In this document: piece after piece, positions 33,573 through 41,356 of the stretch
Position numbering within the stretch: position 1 is the stretch's first letter
Layout: every line of letters begins with the position of its first letter
Source of the DNA: Flavobacterium sp. UBA7680
GTDB taxonomy: Bacteria; Bacteroidota; Bacteroidia; Flavobacteriales; Flavobacteriaceae
Reading direction: 5' to 3'
Assembly: GCF_002482975.1 (NCBI RefSeq)
Contig: NZ_DLHA01000028.1
Coordinates: 289,235 to 353,234 of the forward strand
DNA length: 64,000 nt
Notes under the pieces: generated by a model
Told to the model about the DNA's origin: nothing
What the model saw: the letters and a program-made list of their open reading frames with translations, nothing else
Databases searched by the model: none
Position numbers and translations under genes: made by a program

Positions 33573-33980
33573 TTATAATACAATTTCAATTTTTGAATCT
33601 TTATTAAGAGCAAATTTAGCATCTTTATAGGCAGGCGGCCCCATAAATCCTTTTGCATTGTTTGAAGCTGCATAATCTTCAGAAGGAATTCCCATCACAT
33701 TTTTGTCCAATTTCCCGTTATTGTTTTCATCGTGATATGTTGTAATTGCATATTCTCCAGCCGGAAGATTTTCAAATGTTACGGTAACTTCATTGTTTTT
33801 AATTTCTGAAGCTACGCTTTTATAAGTCGTGTTAAGAAATGTTGCATCTGAATTGTACAAGCCTACTTTTACAATTCCTGTATTGTTTTTTAAACCTGAA
33901 ACAGCAACAGTTAATTTTACATTTTGAGCAGACATTAAGCTGCAGATAAATAACGTGATTAGTGTAATAATTTTGGTCAT
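33573..33980 (-). CDS. DUF2141 family secreted protein
   Basis: 135 residues with a signal peptide (ending MSAQ) and a DUF2141 beta-sandwich: VAVSGLKNNTGIVKVGLYNS, FENLPAGEYAITTYHDENNNGKLDKN, then GIPSEDYAASNNAKG. The DENNNGKLD stretch looks able to bind a metal such as calcium. It is common beside TonB receptors and carbohydrate- or metal-related genes in Bacteroidota; function not known. It is transcribed with the TPR-like and kinase genes. Confidence 0.85.
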   Translation of the reverse strand: MTKIITLITLFICSLMSAQNVKLTVAVSGLKNNTGIVKVGLYNSDATFLNTTYKSVASEIKNNEVTVTFENLPAGEYAITTYHDENNNGKLDKNVMGIPSEDYAASNNAKGFMGPPAYKDAKFALNKDSKIEIVL

Positions 33981-33998
33981 GGTTTCTTTTTTTTTAAG

Positions 33999-34140
33999 TT
34001 TCTAAGTTACTACGGTTCTGAGATTCTAAGTTTTTTGTTGATGATTAAAACTCTTTTTTTTTAAGGTTCTAAGGTTTTGAGTTGCTAAGGGACTAAGTTT
34101 TTTTCTTAATGTCTTAGAAGCTTAGCAACTTAAATACTTA
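33999..34140. repeat. Three octamer quartets, F14 family, in a 5' untranslated region
   Basis: 33999-34030 holds four octamers in the CTAAG sense. 34066-34097 holds four more in the same sense. 34105-34136 holds four in the CTTAG sense, then CTTA. The two senses could pair as one long hairpin. A putative promoter on the minus strand (34154-34161) places all of these between promoter and start of the DUF2141 gene. With the next repeat, this accounts for most of the 404-nt gap. Confidence 0.8.
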
Positions 34141-34153
34141 TTATTTTATACTT

Positions 34154-34161
34154 CAAAAGTA
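34154..34161 (-). promoter_or_regulatory. Putative -7 promoter element of the DUF2141-kinase operon
   Basis: On the minus strand this reads TACTTTTG, matching TAnnTTTG. It would give a 5' leader of about 170 nt that carries the octamer arrays. Confidence 0.4.
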
Positions 34162-34234
34162 TCTCGGATTTTATTGTTTTAAAATTAAATGATACTGAGT
34201 TGTTGATTTTTGCTACTGAATTGTTTCTTCTTAA

Positions 34235-34384
34235 GGTGCAAAGGTTCAAAGTGACAGAGAGACAAAGGTTTTCCTTTTAGGTTCAAAGAGGAAAAGGTTC
34301 AGAGATACTGAGGTTTTTATCCTAAAAACTTAAAAATTTACTATTTCAAAAAACCTCTGAACCTTTGTCACTTTGAAACTAAAA
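34235..34384. repeat. Octamer-type repeat, family F15, with inverted counterpart
   Basis: 34235-34266 has four octamers (GGTGCAAA, GGTTCAAA, GTGACAGA, GAGACAAA). Near 34353-34381 the reverse sense occurs (CCTCTGAA, CCTTTGTC, ACTTTGAA). It lies just past the TonB receptor stop and may help end its transcript. Confidence 0.7.
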
Positions 34385-36544
34385 TTAAAGATTCTTCAAC
34401 TGATTCTCGCTCTTATTCTGGCTGATCGTCCAGAAGAAACCTACGAAGAAAAATCGGTCTGCGGTTGGTGTAATTGCTTGTCTGTTATACACTCCATTTG
34501 GATCTGGTAATTTTGCGTAATCGTATCCAAAAATATTCTGCGTTCCTAAAAGGTTTGAAACTGAGAAATAAAGGATTTTTTGTGTTGTTAATAAATACGC
34601 CCAGTTAAAACTCAAACTATTATATGATTTTGTTTTTCCGTTCATGAATTGCGTTTGGTTTGGATCATTGTACGGACGACCTGAACTGTAACTGTTTGTG
34701 AATCCAATTTGTGATTTCCAGTCGGTAATAAAATATTTGGTTACTACAGATAAGGTATGATTTGCAATAAAACTCGGCGTTGCCATTGTTGGAAAATTCT
34801 TGTATTGTCTTTCAGAATCGATATAAGAATAGGAAATCCAATATTCTAAGTTTTTATACAAATTACTGTCTCTCCAAAATAAATCCAATCCTTTTGCATA
34901 CCCTTTTCCGTTATTATTGAAAATAGAATTGTACTGAATGTCTCTTGTATCGTATTGCACTAAATTGGTGTAATCTTTATAATAAGCCTCGGCTCTAAAA
35001 GTTTGTCCCGGCTGTGTAAATTGATAATTTAAAATATAATGCTGTGCTTTTTCACTTTCAAACTGATGGTATTTTGAATACTTAATATAATCTACAACAG
35101 GAGTTTGAGAAAAGTCTCCGTAAGCAAATGAAAACTGACTGCTTTTTGAAACTTTATAAGCCAATGAAGCTCTTGGTGCAATATTATTTTCGTTTAATAA
35201 ACTGTTGTTCGAATATCTTAAACCAACTTTCATTGCCAGTTTTTTAGAGAATAAAATATCTGCTTCGGTATAAGCTGCAAAAATGTTAGAATCATATCCG
35301 TTTTTCACATCAATAGAAATATTGTCATCAAAATTTTCATTGAATTTGGTAATGAAATAGTCCGCTCCAAAAGACAATTTGAAATAGTTTGAAACTTTCT
35401 TTCCTAGTTTCAATTTCAACTGCGCTGCATTTTCATCTGTATTAATATCATTAATATCGTATTTTGTTTTGTTTTTACTGTAACCGTAACTAATTCCAGA
35501 AGTTAACTGCCATCCTGTTCCAAAAGTTCCTTTATAAGAAGAATTTAAGTAAAAGTTATTATTGTTTAAATCTGTTCTGATAGGATTTTCGAAATTGATG
35601 TTTTTCTGGTTCAAATCGAATTTTTCAGAATCAAAAGCAGCGTATAATTTGAAAATTCCGTTTGTGAAATTGTATCGGTAAACTGTTTCTCCGCCAAGAG
35701 ATTGATATGGATTATTCCAGTCTACATTTTGTGGAATTACAGCTTGATAAGGCGCTAAATTAATATAAGCCATATTTACACTTAACGAGCTCTTTGTCCA
35801 TTTTTGAGTATTTCCTAAACTCAAACCAACGGTCATTAAGCCAATATCTGTTTTATTATGATCCGGTTCATCCTGTGTATTCAAAAGTAGAACACTTGAT
35901 AAAGCTTCACCATATTCTGCAGAGTAACCTCCTGTAGAAAAAGCAATTCCGCTGAATAAGAAAGGAGAAAAACGGCTTCTGGTTGGTAAATTATTGGTTG
36001 TTGCTCCGTACGGCTGTGCCACGCGAATTCCGTCTACAAAAGTCTGTGTTTCGCTGGCTTCACCTCCACGAACAAACAAACGTCCGTCCTCGCCCACACT
36101 TTGTGTTCCCGGCAAAGTCTGTAAAGCTGCAATAATATTTCCGGCAGAACCTGCTGTTGTTACAATATCTAAAGGTTTTAAAACCGAAACTCTTGCTTTA
36201 TCTCCAGATTCTAAAGTTCCGGCTGTAATGACAACGGCATCAAGAGCATTTACATTTTCTCTTAGTTTTACAATTTGATCTTTGTAGTTGGCAACATCAA
36301 TTTCTTTTTTGAAAGTTTCGAAAAGTAAAAAGCTTACTACTAAAAACTGATTTCCAGTTGAAGAAGTTTCAAAAGAGAAATCTCCAGTTTCAGAACTCGT
36401 TGCTCCATCGTAAGTTCCATCTATATAAACGTTGGCTCCGGCAACTGGTTTTCCTTTTTGATCCAAAACTTTTCCTGAGATAACATTTTGCGCAAAAGTA
36501 AAAGTGCTTAGTAATAATAAAATAAAAGTAATTCTGGTTTTCAT
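34385..36544 (-). CDS. TonB-dependent outer membrane receptor
   Basis: 719 residues. A signal peptide (about 1-18) is followed by a CarboxypepD_reg-like domain (VISGKVLDQKGKPVAGANVYI, about residues 20-100), a plug (about 110-230, with GSAGNIIAALQTLPGTQ and FVRGGEASETQTFVDGI) and a 22-strand barrel with many aromatic strands. No SusD partner is adjacent, so a glycan utilisation system is not indicated; the ligand is unknown. It lies upstream of the DUF2141/TPR/kinase cluster in the same direction. Confidence 0.9.
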   Translation of the reverse strand: MKTRITFILLLLSTFTFAQNVISGKVLDQKGKPVAGANVYIDGTYDGATSSETGDFSFETSSTGNQFLVVSFLLFETFKKEIDVANYKDQIVKLRENVNALDAVVITAGTLESGDKARVSVLKPLDIVTTAGSAGNIIAALQTLPGTQSVGEDGRLFVRGGEASETQTFVDGIRVAQPYGATTNNLPTRSRFSPFLFSGIAFSTGGYSAEYGEALSSVLLLNTQDEPDHNKTDIGLMTVGLSLGNTQKWTKSSLSVNMAYINLAPYQAVIPQNVDWNNPYQSLGGETVYRYNFTNGIFKLYAAFDSEKFDLNQKNINFENPIRTDLNNNNFYLNSSYKGTFGTGWQLTSGISYGYSKNKTKYDINDINTDENAAQLKLKLGKKVSNYFKLSFGADYFITKFNENFDDNISIDVKNGYDSNIFAAYTEADILFSKKLAMKVGLRYSNNSLLNENNIAPRASLAYKVSKSSQFSFAYGDFSQTPVVDYIKYSKYHQFESEKAQHYILNYQFTQPGQTFRAEAYYKDYTNLVQYDTRDIQYNSIFNNNGKGYAKGLDLFWRDSNLYKNLEYWISYSYIDSERQYKNFPTMATPSFIANHTLSVVTKYFITDWKSQIGFTNSYSSGRPYNDPNQTQFMNGKTKSYNSLSFNWAYLLTTQKILYFSVSNLLGTQNIFGYDYAKLPDPNGVYNRQAITPTADRFFFVGFFWTISQNKSENQLKNL

Positions 36545-36655
36545 ACCTGTTGATTTTATTGGTTATTGGTCATGTATGTTATCGCCTTTTATTTAATGGT
36601 GTTTGCAAGCAAACTTTTTTTAGTGGCGATTTCATGATATTGGTTTTTGATGAGG

Positions 36656-36684
36656 CAAATATATTTTAACATTTCTTGTTAAAA
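36656..36684 (-). promoter_or_regulatory. Putative promoter and palindromic operator of the TonB receptor
   Basis: On the minus strand TATATTTG (36663-36656) matches the -7 box. Directly upstream lies an inverted repeat with 8-nt perfect arms TTTTAACA / TGTTAAAA around a 5-nt centre (36664-36684), placed where a regulator would block or aid polymerase. Confidence 0.55.
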
Positions 36685-36774
36685 AATATATAATAACCCA
36701 ATTGTAGAATTTTAAGGATGAGTTGTAAAATACTAATTTGTATCTTAGCTAGAAATTGAAAAACATCGTTAATC

Positions 36775-37233
36775 ATGTCAGAAAGTAAAAGAGTTTCGAA
36801 TTTGTATCAATCCATTTATAATGGAAATCCGTGGCTTGAAGTTACCTTAGCAGATACTCTAAAAGATGTAACTGCAGCTCAGGCTTATAAAAAAATCAAC
36901 CCTAATTTAAACACGATTTGGGAAATTGTCAATCACCTCATACAATGGAGAAGAAACATATTAAAACGTGTTCAGGGAGAAATAATCACAACTCCAGATC
37001 ATAATTATTTTGTGCCCATTTTAGATTCATCTGAACCAGCCTGGGAACAATCACTGCAAAGTCTGGCAAAATCTCAGGAATTATGGAATGATTGTTTGAG
37101 TAATTTTAATGATGCTGATTTTGAGAAAATAGATCAAAATAATAATCATAATTTTTATGAAGATATTCACGGAATTATTCAGCATGACGTTTATCATTTA
37201 GGCCAGATTGTTATTTTGAAAAAACTTCTTTAA
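36775..37233 (+). CDS. DinB family protein
   Basis: 152 residues, a DinB/YfiT-like four-helix bundle. The three metal-binding His positions are suggested by EIVNHLIQWR, FYEDIHGIIQHD and HDVYHLGQIVIL. Family members are metal-dependent transferases, for example for bacillithiol or similar thiols, but many are uncharacterised. First of four closely spaced plus-strand genes of mixed function. Confidence 0.85.
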   Translation: MSESKRVSNLYQSIYNGNPWLEVTLADTLKDVTAAQAYKKINPNLNTIWEIVNHLIQWRRNILKRVQGEIITTPDHNYFVPILDSSEPAWEQSLQSLAKSQELWNDCLSNFNDADFEKIDQNNNHNFYEDIHGIIQHDVYHLGQIVILKKLL

Positions 37234-37243
37234 AATATTAATT

Positions 37244-37702
37244 ATGAAAAAACCCTTCTTATTACTCGTTTTATTACTGATGAATGCAATTGGTTTTTCT
37301 CAGGAAACCGAAGTTAAATTCGATGAAAATCTGGCAAAATCTCTGAATGCCGATGAATACGGAATGAAGAAATATGTCTTCTGCCTTTTAAAATCGGGAA
37401 CTAATACAACGGCTTCAAAAGAAGAAACCAAAAAGTTGTTTGAAGGACATATGGCAAACATCGGCAAACTGGTAAAAGAAGGAAAACTCGCTGTTGCCGG
37501 ACCTTTTATGAAAAATGATAGAAATTATCGAGGAATCTATATTTTTAATGTAGAAACTGTCGACGAAGCAAAAGCACTCGTAGCAACAGATCCGGCGATA
37601 AAAGCCAATTTACTCGAAGCCGAATTAACGCCTTGGTATTGCACCGCAGCTTTGCAGGAAACTGTAAAAATTCATGAGAAAATTGCTAAGACGAAAATGT
37701 AA
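37244..37702 (+). CDS. Secreted YCII-related protein
   Basis: 152 residues. A signal peptide (ending GFSQ) is followed by a YCII-like ferredoxin-fold domain: MKKYVFCLLKSGTN, LFEGHMANIGKLVKEGKLAVAGPF, GIYIFNVETVDEAKALVATDPAI and ELTPWYC. Cytoplasmic YCII proteins often carry a His-Asp pair; here the GHMANIGKL segment takes that place. Export of this fold is typical in Bacteroidota. Function unknown. Confidence 0.82.
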   Translation: MKKPFLLLVLLLMNAIGFSQETEVKFDENLAKSLNADEYGMKKYVFCLLKSGTNTTASKEETKKLFEGHMANIGKLVKEGKLAVAGPFMKNDRNYRGIYIFNVETVDEAKALVATDPAIKANLLEAELTPWYCTAALQETVKIHEKIAKTKM

Positions 37703-37710
37703 TACATTAT

Positions 37711-38286
37711 ATGAAAACTGAAAAAGAAAAAATGATTTCGGGTGAATATTATAACGCTTTTGACCCGGAATTAGTAAAAGGCCGCCGAACTGCAAAAAAT
37801 CTTTTACACAGTTTGAATGTAAAAGAATATAGAGTTACCAAAAAAGCAAAAGAAATTTTAAAAGAGCTGATTCCGAATACGGGAGCTGGTTTTTACATCG
37901 AACCGCCTTTTCATTGTGATTACGGCTATAATATTTTTTGTGGAGAAAACGTTTATTTTAATGTGAACTGCGTTGTTCTGGATTGTGCGCCTGTAAATAT
38001 TGGTTCAAATGTTTTTATTGCACCAAATGTTCAAATATATACAGCTTCGCATCCACTTGACGCTGAATTGAGAAAATCACTGGAAAATGCCTATCCCGTT
38101 ACAATTGGAGACGATTGCTGGATTGGCGGAAATTCTGTTATTTGTCCGGGCGTGACAATTGGAAAAGGCTGTGTTATCGGCGCCGGATCTGTTGTTACAA
38201 AAGATATTCCAGACAATTCATTAGCTGTTGGAAATCCGGCAAAAGTAATCCGAAAATTAAATCAAGAACCTGAATCCAAATCATAA
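37711..38286 (+). CDS. Sugar O-acetyltransferase (Maa/NodL/LacA family)
   Basis: 191 residues. The N-terminal Mac domain (MISGEYYNAFDPELVKGR) leads into a left-handed beta-helix of hexapeptide repeats, with YTASHPLDAE holding the catalytic His, and DDCWIGGNSVICPGVTIGKG. It transfers acetyl from acetyl-CoA to a sugar hydroxyl; acceptor unknown. Its stop overlaps the next start (TAATG). Confidence 0.92.
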   Translation: MKTEKEKMISGEYYNAFDPELVKGRRTAKNLLHSLNVKEYRVTKKAKEILKELIPNTGAGFYIEPPFHCDYGYNIFCGENVYFNVNCVVLDCAPVNIGSNVFIAPNVQIYTASHPLDAELRKSLENAYPVTIGDDCWIGGNSVICPGVTIGKGCVIGAGSVVTKDIPDNSLAVGNPAKVIRKLNQEPESKS

Positions 38287-38675
38287 TGCTTACCCTAAAT
38301 AAAGTTCATCATATTGCCATTTTATGCTCTGATTATCAAAAATCAAAAACTTTTTATACCGAAATTTTAGGTTTAACAGTTATCAGAGAAATTTACAGAG
38401 AAGAACGTCAGTCGTACAAATTAGATTTGGCTTTAAATGGAATTTATGTAATTGAATTATTTTCATTCCCAGATCCGCCAAAAAGACCTTCAAGACCAGA
38501 AGCCGTTGGATTGCGTCATTTGGCATTCGAAGTAATTAATCTAAATGAAACTGTTGCTTTTTTGACTTCAAAAAACATAGAATCTGAGCCAATACGAATT
38601 GATGAAACGACAGAAAAACGTTTTACTTTTATCGCAGATCCTGATTTACTGCCGATAGAGTTTTATGAGAGATAA
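38286..38675 (+). CDS. VOC family protein, glyoxalase-like (GloA2/YaeR type)
   Basis: 129 residues. Metal ligands fit VHHIAILCSDYQKSKTFYTEILG (His), IYVIELFSFPDPP (Glu), LRHLAFEV (His) and LLPIEFYE (Glu). The PKRPSRPEA insertion is typical of the YaeR subgroup. A dioxygenase/isomerase-type metalloenzyme of unknown substrate. Translationally coupled to the acetyltransferase through TAATG. Confidence 0.9.
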   Translation: MLTLNKVHHIAILCSDYQKSKTFYTEILGLTVIREIYREERQSYKLDLALNGIYVIELFSFPDPPKRPSRPEAVGLRHLAFEVINLNETVAFLTSKNIESEPIRIDETTEKRFTFIADPDLLPIEFYER

Positions 38676-38681
38676 GCTTTT

Positions 38682-38946
38682 TTGCCACTAAGGCACTAAG
38701 GCACAAAGTTTTCTTTTAAAAATAAGTATAAATGCTGTTTTTACCTTCGTGTATAAAGGAATATTTCAATTTCGTCCAGCTTTAGCTGGATGATTAAAAA
38801 ACCAAGCTTGAGAGGCTTTAGCCAAACATACATTTTCGGCTAAAGCCTTTTTCTATTCCAATTTTATTCCCCCAGCTAAAGCTGGAGGCAATTTATTTTC
38901 TTTAATAATTTTTAAAAAAACTTCGCGCCTTAGTGCCTTCGTGGCA
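38682..38946. repeat. Nested element: F3 hairpins inside an F11 outer pair
   Basis: The outer arms are TGCCACTAAGGCACTAAGG (octamer-periodic) near 38682 and CCTTAGTGCCTTCGTGGCA ending at 38946. Inside are four hairpins: TCCAGCTTTAGCTGGA (38775-38790), GGCTTTAGCC (38814-38823), GGCTAAAGCC (38838-38847) and CCAGCTAAAGCTGG (38872-38885), arranged symmetrically. No gene is seen in this 426-nt gap. Confidence 0.87.
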
Positions 38947-39054
38947 TCCATTATACCGCCATATCCTCAAAAACACACTGCAAGAATTTTCCTGTTTTTA
39001 TCAGTTTTAACACATTAAAATGAATATTTACTATAAAAAACCGAATTTGATTCT

Positions 39055-39062
39055 TAATTTTG
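39055..39062 (+). promoter_or_regulatory. Putative -7 promoter element of the ClC gene
   Basis: TAATTTTG matches TAnnTTTG, 40 bases before the ATG. Confidence 0.5.
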
Positions 39063-39101
39063 TAATCCGCATAAAAAAAGTGCGAATCAAATTTACTTCT
39101 G

Positions 39102-40379
39102 ATGAATAAAACGGCGCAAATCAAAAAAAATCATCAATTTATTAAATTCCGAAAATTAGTTATTGTTTCTATTTTAATTGGCTTTCTTTCTGCCTTTCTC
39201 GGAATTTCACTTAAAAAAATAACCGAATATTACGAAGAAATCTTCTTTCATCAAGTTTCGGTAAACCCATTATTTTATATCATTTTTCCAGTTTTCGGAT
39301 TATCTGTAATTTATTTTTTGAGACAATATCTTTTCAAGAAAAAAGAAAATAAAGGAATCAAAGAAGTTTTTGAAAGCACACAAACCACAAAAAATCTTCC
39401 CTCTTATAAAATTCCATCACACTTTATTAACGGATTACTTACTGTAGTTTTTGGAGGTTCAACCGGAATCGAAGTTTCTACCGTAGTTGCAACAGCTACA
39501 ATTGGTTCAGTTGCTCACGAAAAAGAAAATGTTTTCCGTCAGTACAAAACAGAATTAATCTGCGCCGGAGTTGCAGCCGGAGTAACCGCACTTTTCAGCA
39601 GTCCAATTGCGGGAATTTTATTTGCTCTTGAAGTTATTTCCAGAAAAGTTACTCGAGCATTTATCATTTCAAATGTAATTGCGGTTTCAGTTGCCTTTGG
39701 TTTGCTTTCTATTTTAAAAGAAGAACCTTTGTTTGCAGTTTCTATTGAAACCTGGCATTTAAAAGCGATTCCGTATTTTATTCTTTTAGGAATTTTAGCC
39801 GGAATGAACTCGGTTTATTTAACCAAATGTGTATTGTTTTTTAAATCTCAATTTGGAAAAATCGGAACTCATTATTATAAAATCATTATCGGTTCTGCGG
39901 TTTTAAGTGTTTCCTTATTTATTTTTCCTCAATTATATGGCGAAGGTTATCATGCTATAAAAAGTATTTTTGGGAATACTGCACAAATTCCATTAACGAT
40001 AACTTTAGCTTTAACATTCATCGGAATTTTAATTCTAAAACCAATCGTAACTTCTATAACATTAGCTTCTGGCGGCGACGGCGGCGTTTTTGCTCCGAGT
40101 CTGTTTATTGGGGCCTTCTTAGGATTATTATTGGCTTCAGTTTTAAACAGTTTTTTCCATGTAAATGTAATTCCGGTTAACTTTATGATTATCGGAATGG
40201 CGGCTGTTTTGAGCGCCAGTATTCATGCTCCTTTTACAGCCATCTTTTTAGTATGCGGATTAACAAACGATTATACTTTGTTTTTACCAATTCTTGTTGT
40301 TTGTTTGATTTCAAAATACACAGCAAAAACGCTTTATCCTTATACTGTATATAGTTATGCCCCAAGCTTAACGAAATAA
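39102..40379 (+). CDS. ClC-type chloride channel/transporter
   Basis: 425 residues with about 10-12 membrane segments. FGGSTGIEVSTVVATATIGS aligns with the GREGP region and keeps the gating Glu, though the Pro is Val. AGVTALFSSPIAGILFALE and SGGDGGVFAPSLFIGAFLG are the other filter loops. The first canonical loop (GSGIP) is not evident. It moves chloride or another anion across the inner membrane; whether channel or proton-coupled cannot be told here. Confidence 0.88.
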   Translation: MNKTAQIKKNHQFIKFRKLVIVSILIGFLSAFLGISLKKITEYYEEIFFHQVSVNPLFYIIFPVFGLSVIYFLRQYLFKKKENKGIKEVFESTQTTKNLPSYKIPSHFINGLLTVVFGGSTGIEVSTVVATATIGSVAHEKENVFRQYKTELICAGVAAGVTALFSSPIAGILFALEVISRKVTRAFIISNVIAVSVAFGLLSILKEEPLFAVSIETWHLKAIPYFILLGILAGMNSVYLTKCVLFFKSQFGKIGTHYYKIIIGSAVLSVSLFIFPQLYGEGYHAIKSIFGNTAQIPLTITLALTFIGILILKPIVTSITLASGGDGGVFAPSLFIGAFLGLLLASVLNSFFHVNVIPVNFMIIGMAAVLSASIHAPFTAIFLVCGLTNDYTLFLPILVVCLISKYTAKTLYPYTVYSYAPSLTK

Positions 40380-40392
40380 ATATTTTTTTTAG

Positions 40393-40443
40393 GCCACAGA
40401 TTTCACAGATTGATAATCCTTTTTAATCTGTGAAATCTGTGGC
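40393..40443. repeat. Perfect hairpin, family F9
   Basis: 19-nt perfect arms (40393-40411, GCCACAGATTTCACAGATT; 40425-40443) with a 13-nt loop, between the ClC and HPP genes. It could act as a terminator for ClC. A GTG at 40430 inside it is in frame with HPP but is not a start. Confidence 0.88.
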
Positions 40444-40468
40444 AAAAAATACCACAAATTATATTATT

Positions 40469-41068
40469 ATGCCCACTCCTAAAATTAAAAGAAGCTATCG
40501 CAAAACACGTTACATTCTTTACAAAGAAACTTTAATTGATTACAAGGAACATTTTTGGTCGTTTTTAGGATCATTTGTTGGAATTGGAATTCTGGCTTAC
40601 GTACAATCAATCCACTTTTCGGGAAGCGATGCTGTTTATTTAATTGGTTCTTTTGGAGCTTCGAGCGTTTTGGTTTACGGAATTATTCAAAGTCCGTTTT
40701 CTCAGCCTCGAAATTTGGTTGGCGGACATGTAATCTCTGCTCTAGTTGGCGTAACCGTTCACAAACTGGTTCCGGATATTATGTATATCGCTGCTCCATT
40801 GGCAGTTTCAATTGCGATAATTTTAATGCAGATTACTAAAACACTTCATCCGCCGGGAGGCGCAACGGCTTTAATTGCTGTTATTGGAACAGAAAAAGTA
40901 AAAGCTTTGGGATATATGTATGTGCTTTCTCCTGTTTTAAGCGGCGTACTTATTTTACTTTTAACGGCTTTGATTTTTAATAATATGACTTCAAGCAGAA
41001 GTTATCCTAGCCATAGTACTTACCACAAACATTATCATAAAATTAGAAAGAGATTGACCGGGAGATAA
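40469..41068 (+). CDS. HPP family membrane protein
   Basis: 199 residues from ATG 40469. Four membrane segments with the defining motif LHPPGGATALIAVIG at about residues 127-141, and FGASSVLVYG earlier. HPP proteins in cyanobacteria transport nitrite; in Bacteroidota the substrate is untested. The gene is next to a ClC anion channel, consistent with anion transport but not proof. C-terminus His/Lys-rich. Confidence 0.88.
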   Translation: MPTPKIKRSYRKTRYILYKETLIDYKEHFWSFLGSFVGIGILAYVQSIHFSGSDAVYLIGSFGASSVLVYGIIQSPFSQPRNLVGGHVISALVGVTVHKLVPDIMYIAAPLAVSIAIILMQITKTLHPPGGATALIAVIGTEKVKALGYMYVLSPVLSGVLILLLTALIFNNMTSSRSYPSHSTYHKHYHKIRKRLTGR

Positions 41069-41086
41069 GATTTTTTCTAAGTCTCG

Positions 41087-41191
41087 TTTGTCATTTCGAG
41101 GAACGAGAAATCGCACTAGAAATTCCGCAAAGAAATGTCGTCAAACTTTATCGATTAACTTGTGCGATTTCTCGTTCCTCGAAATGACAAA
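41087..41191. repeat. Long inverted repeat, family F1 copy B
   Basis: 30-nt perfect arms (41087-41116 and 41162-41191) with a 45-nt spacer. Each arm is a hairpin: stem ATTTC/GAAAT, GA/GA, G/C, GAA loop. The core differs from copy A at 1371-1485, yet both arms changed together. Confidence 0.9.
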
Positions 41192-41217
41192 CTGCTGAAT
41201 GTTTGCTAACAAAAATC

Positions 41218-41243
41218 GGGCTTCGACTTCGCTCAGCCTGACA
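41218..41243. repeat. Single arm of a widespread intergenic repeat, family F7
   Basis: CTTCGACTTCGCTCAGCCTG occurs once, without a visible inverted partner. I recall this text from many bacterial genomes. It lies in the 288-nt gap between HPP and the next gene; no gene is seen in the gap. Confidence 0.5.
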
Positions 41244-41325
41244 ATCGATTTTCGCTTCCTCTTTACAAGAGAAAAATCTTTTCAACAAATCGTAATTCAC
41301 AATTCGTATTTCATTTTTTATATTT

Positions 41326-41333
41326 TACCTTTG
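41326..41333 (+). promoter_or_regulatory. Putative -7 promoter element of the pRiA4b ORF-3 family gene
   Basis: TACCTTTG matches TAnnTTTG, 23 bases before the ATG. Confidence 0.5.
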
Positions 41334-41356
41334 ACCTCTCAATAAAAACAAAGATT

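Noticed and set aside
34385..36544. TonB receptor as part of a polysaccharide utilisation locus
   Set aside because: No SusD-like protein or glycoside hydrolase is adjacent.
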